From the NCBI GenBank assembly GCA_014523595.1, contig JAATVN010000031.1:1-8033 (forward strand): 8,033 nt of DNA, in the 5' to 3' direction. The notes under the pieces are model-generated. The model was given only the letters and a program-made list of their open reading frames with translations, had not been told where the DNA came from and did no database searches. Source of the stretch: Nitrososphaerales archaeon TH5888 (GTDB taxonomy: Archaea > Thermoproteota > Nitrososphaeria > Nitrososphaerales > Nitrososphaeraceae). Each line of letters starts with the position of its first letter. The first letter of the stretch is position 1. Of the stretch, positions 5,141 through 8,033 are shown in pieces. The position numbers and the translations under genes are program-made.

Positions 5141-6142
5141 TTGTTAAAAGAAAAAAAAGGTAAATTACAATTTGGGTTAACGATTCCTCAGGGATGGAGA
5201 GGAGGTGATCTTGATTTAGAAGAAGAAAATAATCCCATCAAGCAATTTGAGTTTTCAAAATCTATAGTCATAACAGCTGATAAAATTGGTTTTGATTCAT
5301 TATATGCCTATGATCATCTCATTCCTTTCTTTAAGGACGATATAGAAAAGAATATTTTTGAATGTTTTACTCTGTTATCTGCCACTGCTACGATTACTAA
5401 AAGAATAAAGATAGGTCAAATAGTAACATGCAATTCCTATCGCAATCCTGCACTATTGGCAAAGATGGTCTCAACTCTTGATGTAATAAGCAATGGCAGA
5501 ATGGAACTAGGTATAGGCGCCGGTTGGTATGAAAAAGAGTATCTTGCGTATGGTTATGATTTCCCATCTCATATAGAGAGAATCAAACAATTAGATGAAT
5601 CATTAAGTATAATCAAGGAGATGTGGACAAAAAAAAGCGCTTCTTTTGAAGGTAACTATTATACTATAAAGGAGGCCATATGCAACCCTAATCCAATCCA
5701 AAAACCACATCCTACAATAATGGTTGGTGGCTCAGGGGAGAAGTACCTTCTAAAGGTTGTCGCAAAACATGCTAACAGATATAACATTTTCTTTGGGACC
5801 CCTCAAGAAATGAAAAGAAAAATTACCATTGTAAAAGACTACTGCAGCAAAATTGGAAGAGATCATAAGGAAATTCAATACTCTGTGGTGTTACCGTGCA
5901 TAATCACAGAATCAGGAGAAGATATCAAGCAAGTTGCAGCTAGGTACAAGAGGAGAGATAAAACAGTTGATCAGTACCTGGACTTTGTTGCAGGGGGTAT
6001 TACGATAGGAACTCCTGAAAGGATTATTAATGGATTAAATCAATATATTGAGCTTGGCGTAAGTCATTTTATTATACAGTTTAAAGACTTGAATAATTCA
6101 ACACTAAAATTATTTAGATCACAGATAATCAATAAAATATAG
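5141..6142 (+). CDS. Luciferase-like, probably F420-dependent, monooxygenase/oxidoreductase
   Basis: Full-length (333 residues) member of the bacterial luciferase-like TIM-barrel superfamily, closest in pattern to the F420-dependent subgroup. Markers in order: KLQFGLTIPQGW (9-19), the barrel loop YAYDHLIPFF (55-64), ISNGRMELGIGAGWYEKEY (116-133), the cofactor-proximal PNPIQKPHPTIMVGGSGEKY (183-202) and a C-terminal GTPERIINGLNQY (288 on). Such soluble enzymes use reduced F420 or flavin to oxidise or reduce small organic molecules; the substrate cannot be told. TTG at 5141 is the start, because an in-frame TAA lies nine bases upstream and there is no ATG near strand 1. It stands alone, divergent from the broken methyltransferase unit. 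The F420-type genes at 2-346 and 6658-7101 support an F420-using host. It ends in TAG, which argues that TAG is a true stop here. Confidence 0.9.
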   Translation: MLKEKKGKLQFGLTIPQGWRGGDLDLEEENNPIKQFEFSKSIVITADKIGFDSLYAYDHLIPFFKDDIEKNIFECFTLLSATATITKRIKIGQIVTCNSYRNPALLAKMVSTLDVISNGRMELGIGAGWYEKEYLAYGYDFPSHIERIKQLDESLSIIKEMWTKKSASFEGNYYTIKEAICNPNPIQKPHPTIMVGGSGEKYLLKVVAKHANRYNIFFGTPQEMKRKITIVKDYCSKIGRDHKEIQYSVVLPCIITESGEDIKQVAARYKRRDKTVDQYLDFVAGGITIGTPERIINGLNQYIELGVSHFIIQFKDLNNSTLKLFRSQIINKI

Positions 6143-6196
6143 TATTGTGTTATGGTAATAAACATTAAAACCAAATAATAAATTAAATAATGTCTT

Positions 6197-6303
6197 CATT
6201 ATAGAGAAAATGCTATCAGACATATCGGGAACCATGTTGTTTACAATTCGGATCCAAAATTGTTACTGAAGCAGGATTCAAAATAATTAAATTATATACA
6301 AGG
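6197..6303 (+). pseudogene. Possible remnant of a coding sequence
   Basis: In the gap after the luciferase-like gene, the plus strand reads HYRENAIRHIGNHVVYNSDPK (codons 6197-6259), then in the adjacent frame IVTEAGFKIIKLYTRN (6259 on). Together they look like one protein segment broken by a single-base indel at the A run 6256-6259. There is no start codon and no family can be named. It may be chance. Confidence 0.22.
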
Positions 6304-6315
6304 AATTTGTTACTT

Positions 6316-6558
6316 TCAATTAGTTCGTGTAGTCTTTATTTCCATAATCCATTCACATTTAAAACCATATTTCTCATGATGTTTCAAAACTGCATCTTTA
6401 TTAGGCGCATCGAGAAGACAATACATTTTGTCCACTTCTCTGTTATACATCATGTTATCATGAGTTACACCGAATTCATCTATAGGAGACTGTTGCAATT
6501 TTCTTAGGGTTTCATCGTCAACGTCTTTCAAACTGTGGACATCAAGAAACTTTGGCAA
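6316..6558 (-). CDS. DUF4242 protein (small ferredoxin-like fold)
   Basis: The core PKFLDVHSLKDVDDETL...GVTHDNMMYN...KMYCLLDAPNKDAVLKHHEKYGFKCEWI matches DUF4242 (PF14026), whose known members are small ferredoxin-like proteins, one described as nickel-binding. Likely ligands are His, Cys and Asp in THDNMMYN, MYCLLDAP and LKHHEK. I start it at TTG 6556-6558 (80 residues), where the family normally begins with Met-Pro-Lys-Phe, because a TATA box TTAAAAAT is centred 29 bases upstream. The frame is open further: an ATG at 6636 or TTG at 6657 would add 26 or 33 residues including FVPPVLFSLLSTT, and the longest form begins directly after the TAG of the PPOX gene in the same frame. Function in this organism is unknown; closeness to the PPOX gene suggests joint expression. 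Confidence 0.8.
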   Translation of the reverse strand: MPKFLDVHSLKDVDDETLRKLQQSPIDEFGVTHDNMMYNREVDKMYCLLDAPNKDAVLKHHEKYGFKCEWIMEIKTTRTN

Positions 6559-6582
6559 CTTAGTTTGGATTTCTGTTTCATT

Positions 6583-6590
6583 ATTTTTAA
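6583..6590 (-). promoter_or_regulatory. TATA box supporting the short DUF4242 start
   Basis: TTAAAAAT on the minus strand, preceded by CTTT, is centred about 29 bases before the TTG at 6558. It lies inside the longer open frame, so the short product would have its own leaderless transcript. Confidence 0.35.
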
Positions 6591-6657
6591 AGGTAGTGCT
6601 TAACAAAGAGAATAACACAGGCGGCACAAATTTCATGATTACTTTCTTTAATAACAA

Positions 6658-7101
6658 CTAGTCTGCGTTTGCTTTTTTAACATTGAACTTTCCTTGAACA
6701 AATACAGGCTCTTCAACGCCCCAACTCCACTTCTTGTTTGGGTTTATCCTGATATATTGTGGATTGGGATGATCAGTGTTTTCCATATAACCTCCTTGAC
6801 GTGTAACTATTTCAGCAATGCCATAGATCCTTATTCCTCTTGGATCCCACGGATCGATACTTTTCAAATCATCAACAACAATTGCAACCTTGTTATTTTT
6901 CATAACATTTCTATATTTTTTGGATTTAAGAAGGTTCATTCCGCCTACATAGAGATATTCACCGTCAAAATCAAAGCCAACAGGTGCAACATCAGGTTGT
7001 ACAGATCCTTCTCGTTGCGTAGAAGCAGCCGTAGCTATTCTTGCAAGACGCTGAGACTTCAGATATTTTATTTCCTTTTGGGTAAATATCGATTTTGCCA
7101 T
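6658..7101 (-). CDS. PPOX-class F420-dependent oxidoreductase
   Basis: The 147 residues form the split beta-barrel of the pyridoxamine 5'-phosphate oxidase-like superfamily, of the F420-binding (MSMEG_5819/OxyR-like) type. Markers: FTQKEIKYLKSQRLARIATA (6-25), QPDVAPVGFDFDGEYLYVGG (35-54), SKKYRNVMKNNKVAIVVDD (60-78), DPWDPRGIRIYGIAEIV (83-99) and IRINPNKKWSWG (117-128). Such cytoplasmic enzymes bind F420 or flavin and reduce small molecules; the substrate is unknown. ATG at 7099-7101 is clear, and an ACTTTAT element about 32 bases upstream could be the promoter. It ends in TAG, after which the same frame continues with no gap through the DUF4242 coding region. Confidence 0.9.
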   Translation of the reverse strand: MAKSIFTQKEIKYLKSQRLARIATAASTQREGSVQPDVAPVGFDFDGEYLYVGGMNLLKSKKYRNVMKNNKVAIVVDDLKSIDPWDPRGIRIYGIAEIVTRQGGYMENTDHPNPQYIRINPNKKWSWGVEEPVFVQGKFNVKKANAD

Positions 7102-7198
7102 AGATACTGAAGAGTATGTATTAACAAAAGATAAAGTTAACTTAGCAATTAGTTGATGAAACTGCTCTTGTGGCAGATTGCCAAATTATGATAGTTGC

Positions 7199-7218
7199 AA
7201 AATTATAATTATAATTTT
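7199..7218. repeat. Perfect 20-bp A+T palindrome
   Basis: AAAATTATAA is followed directly by its reverse complement. It sits in the divergent space between the PPOX gene (start 7101) and the alcohol dehydrogenase gene (start 7359). It could be a dimeric regulator's operator. Runs of A and T make chance palindromes easier, so confidence in a function is low. Confidence 0.35.
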
Positions 7219-7238
7219 CGTCTAAAAAGGATCATATG

Positions 7239-7256
7239 ATGCCAAAAATGCCAAAA
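7239..7256 (+). repeat. Tandem 9-base repeat
   Basis: ATGCCAAAA is repeated twice without a gap, just after the palindrome and about 100 bases before the alcohol dehydrogenase start. It gives only an 11-residue frame, so it is more likely regulatory or incidental. Confidence 0.3.
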
Positions 7257-7318
7257 AGATTTGTAAATTAAATGCCAGGAATAGCTAGAGCTTTAGAAGG
7301 AATTTTAGTTTTCTAATC

Positions 7319-7328
7319 CTTAAATACG
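7319..7328 (+). promoter_or_regulatory. TATA-like box of the alcohol dehydrogenase gene
   Basis: CTTAAATAC, preceded by AATC, is centred about 36 bases before the ATG at 7359. This implies a leader of roughly ten bases. The box matches the host's pattern even though the gene itself looks foreign. Confidence 0.35.
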
Positions 7329-7358
7329 ATAATTTTGGTATACCGCAAAGAAACTATC

Positions 7359-8033
7359 ATGTCTACTACACAATATACCCCTGAATCACGCAGTCAATAC
7401 AGTGCTAAGGGTTATTCAGCTACAAGTGCGACCTCGCAGCTTGCTCCAACAGTGGTCTCACGGCGCGAGCCAGGTGACCACGATGTTCAGATAGAAATTC
7501 ATTTTTGTGGTATCTGCCACTCTGATCTCCACCAAGTCCGTAATGAGTGGAGCGTGATGCCTACTGTCTATCCCTGCATTCCAGGCCACGAGATAGTTGG
7601 TAGAGTCACAAAGGTCGGCTCTGCAGTCACCAAGTTCAAGGCAGGCGACCTCGCGGCAGTCGGCTGCCTAGTTGACTCCGACGGCTCATGTCCCGATTGT
7701 CAAACTGGTCTTGAACAATTCTGCCCCCACTTGACTCTTACCTATAATTCGCCTGATCCCTACTTAGGAGGCGTTACCTATGGGGGATATTCAGACAGTA
7801 TAGTAGTTAAAGACCATTTTGTTCTTCACGTTCCACCCAACCTCAATCTTGCCGGAGTAGCACCTCTCCTCTGCGCCGGAATCACAACCTATTCGCCCTT
7901 GCGACACTGGAGCGTTACTAATGGTAAGAAAGTTGGGGTAGTTGGTCTTGGTGGACTTGGACACATGGCGGTGAAGTTTGCACATGCCCTTGGCGCTTAC
8001 GTCGTTGTCTTTACCACTTCACAGAATAAGAAG
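7359..8033 (+). CDS. Zinc-dependent NADP(H) alcohol dehydrogenase, YahK/cinnamyl-alcohol type (3' end outside window)
   Basis: The first 225 residues of a medium-chain dehydrogenase normally about 350 long; the frame is open at the edge. ATG at 7359 is the start. Catalytic zinc ligands are Cys50 (CGICHSD), His77-Glu78 (GHE) and Cys172 (LLCAG). The structural zinc loop DSDGSCPDCQTGLEQFC supplies Cys111, Cys114 and Cys122, with Asp108 where most relatives have the first Cys. The Rossmann motif VGLGGLG is at 195-201, and VVFTTS after the second strand lacks an acidic residue, which favours NADP(H). It should interconvert aldehydes and primary alcohols in the cytoplasm. Base use is unlike the rest: 38 of the 60 bases 7621-7680 are G or C, and GAC, CTC and GGC codons are common. 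Acquisition from a bacterium or a G+C-rich archaeon is likely. Confidence 0.93.
   Translation, partial: MSTTQYTPESRSQYSAKGYSATSATSQLAPTVVSRREPGDHDVQIEIHFCGICHSDLHQVRNEWSVMPTVYPCIPGHEIVGRVTKVGSAVTKFKAGDLAAVGCLVDSDGSCPDCQTGLEQFCPHLTLTYNSPDPYLGGVTYGGYSDSIVVKDHFVLHVPPNLNLAGVAPLLCAGITTYSPLRHWSVTNGKKVGVVGLGGLGHMAVKFAHALGAYVVVFTTSQNKK

Noticed and set aside
6307..6507. 66-residue plus-strand frame
   Set aside because: Lies opposite the DUF4242 coding region and has no independent support.
6694..7110. 138-residue plus-strand frame
   Set aside because: Antisense to the well-supported PPOX gene, with a Cys/Phe/Arg-rich non-protein-like composition.
7791..7985. 64-residue minus-strand frame
   Set aside because: Antisense to the alcohol dehydrogenase, which has clear zinc-ligand and Rossmann motifs.

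Overview
The window looks like a piece of an ammonia-oxidising archaeal chromosome (Thaumarchaeota/Nitrososphaeria, Nitrososphaera- or Nitrosocosmicus-like). This is an inference. It rests on an A+T-rich sequence, several TTG starts, TATA-like boxes 24-29 bases before start codons (leaderless transcripts), an A8 run (U8 in the RNA) just after one stop codon, and the gene families present: F420-linked oxidoreductases, a universal stress protein, a two-CBS protein, a stand-alone receiver and a DUF4242 protein. No ribosomal or informational gene is present to fix the lineage.

Layout. 2-346 (+): C-terminal part of an F420-dependent NADP oxidoreductase-like protein. 516-1096 (-): universal stress protein followed by a TTG-started one-helix peptide. 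1200-1551 (+): two decayed Cys- or Asp-rich fragments. 1613-2747 (-): CBS-pair protein, an overlapping small membrane protein with no standard start codon, a second small membrane protein ending at a U-tract terminator, and a possible 27-residue ORF. 2871-2993 (-): zinc-knuckle remnant. 3215-3637 (+): receiver protein lacking the usual acidic pair. 3669-3813: a run of hairpins with no gene. About 3940-3960 (-): a sequence resembling a tRNA 3' end. 4054-5071 (-): two broken genes, a SAM methyltransferase with an amber codon where a Trp codon is expected, and a small unknown gene with a frameshift and an amber codon. 5141-6142 (+): luciferase-like, probably F420-dependent monooxygenase. 6316-7101 (-): DUF4242 protein behind a PPOX-class F420-type enzyme. 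7359-8033 (+): N-terminal 225 residues of a YahK-like zinc alcohol dehydrogenase, clearly richer in G+C than its neighbours.

Three products (first gene, luciferase-like enzyme, PPOX enzyme) belong to families that use coenzyme F420, so redox chemistry on small organic molecules is the clearest common theme. They are on different strands and do not form one operon. The other strong impression is decay: between 1200 and 6300 there are at least three well-supported and up to six possible broken genes. Long 'intergenic' stretches carry protein-like translations that an ORF finder misses. I see no transposase, integrase, CRISPR array or recognisable defence system. The most interesting items are the interrupted methyltransferase, the interrupted Cys-rich gene with its own promoter, the start-less small membrane protein overlapping the CBS gene, and the hairpin cluster.
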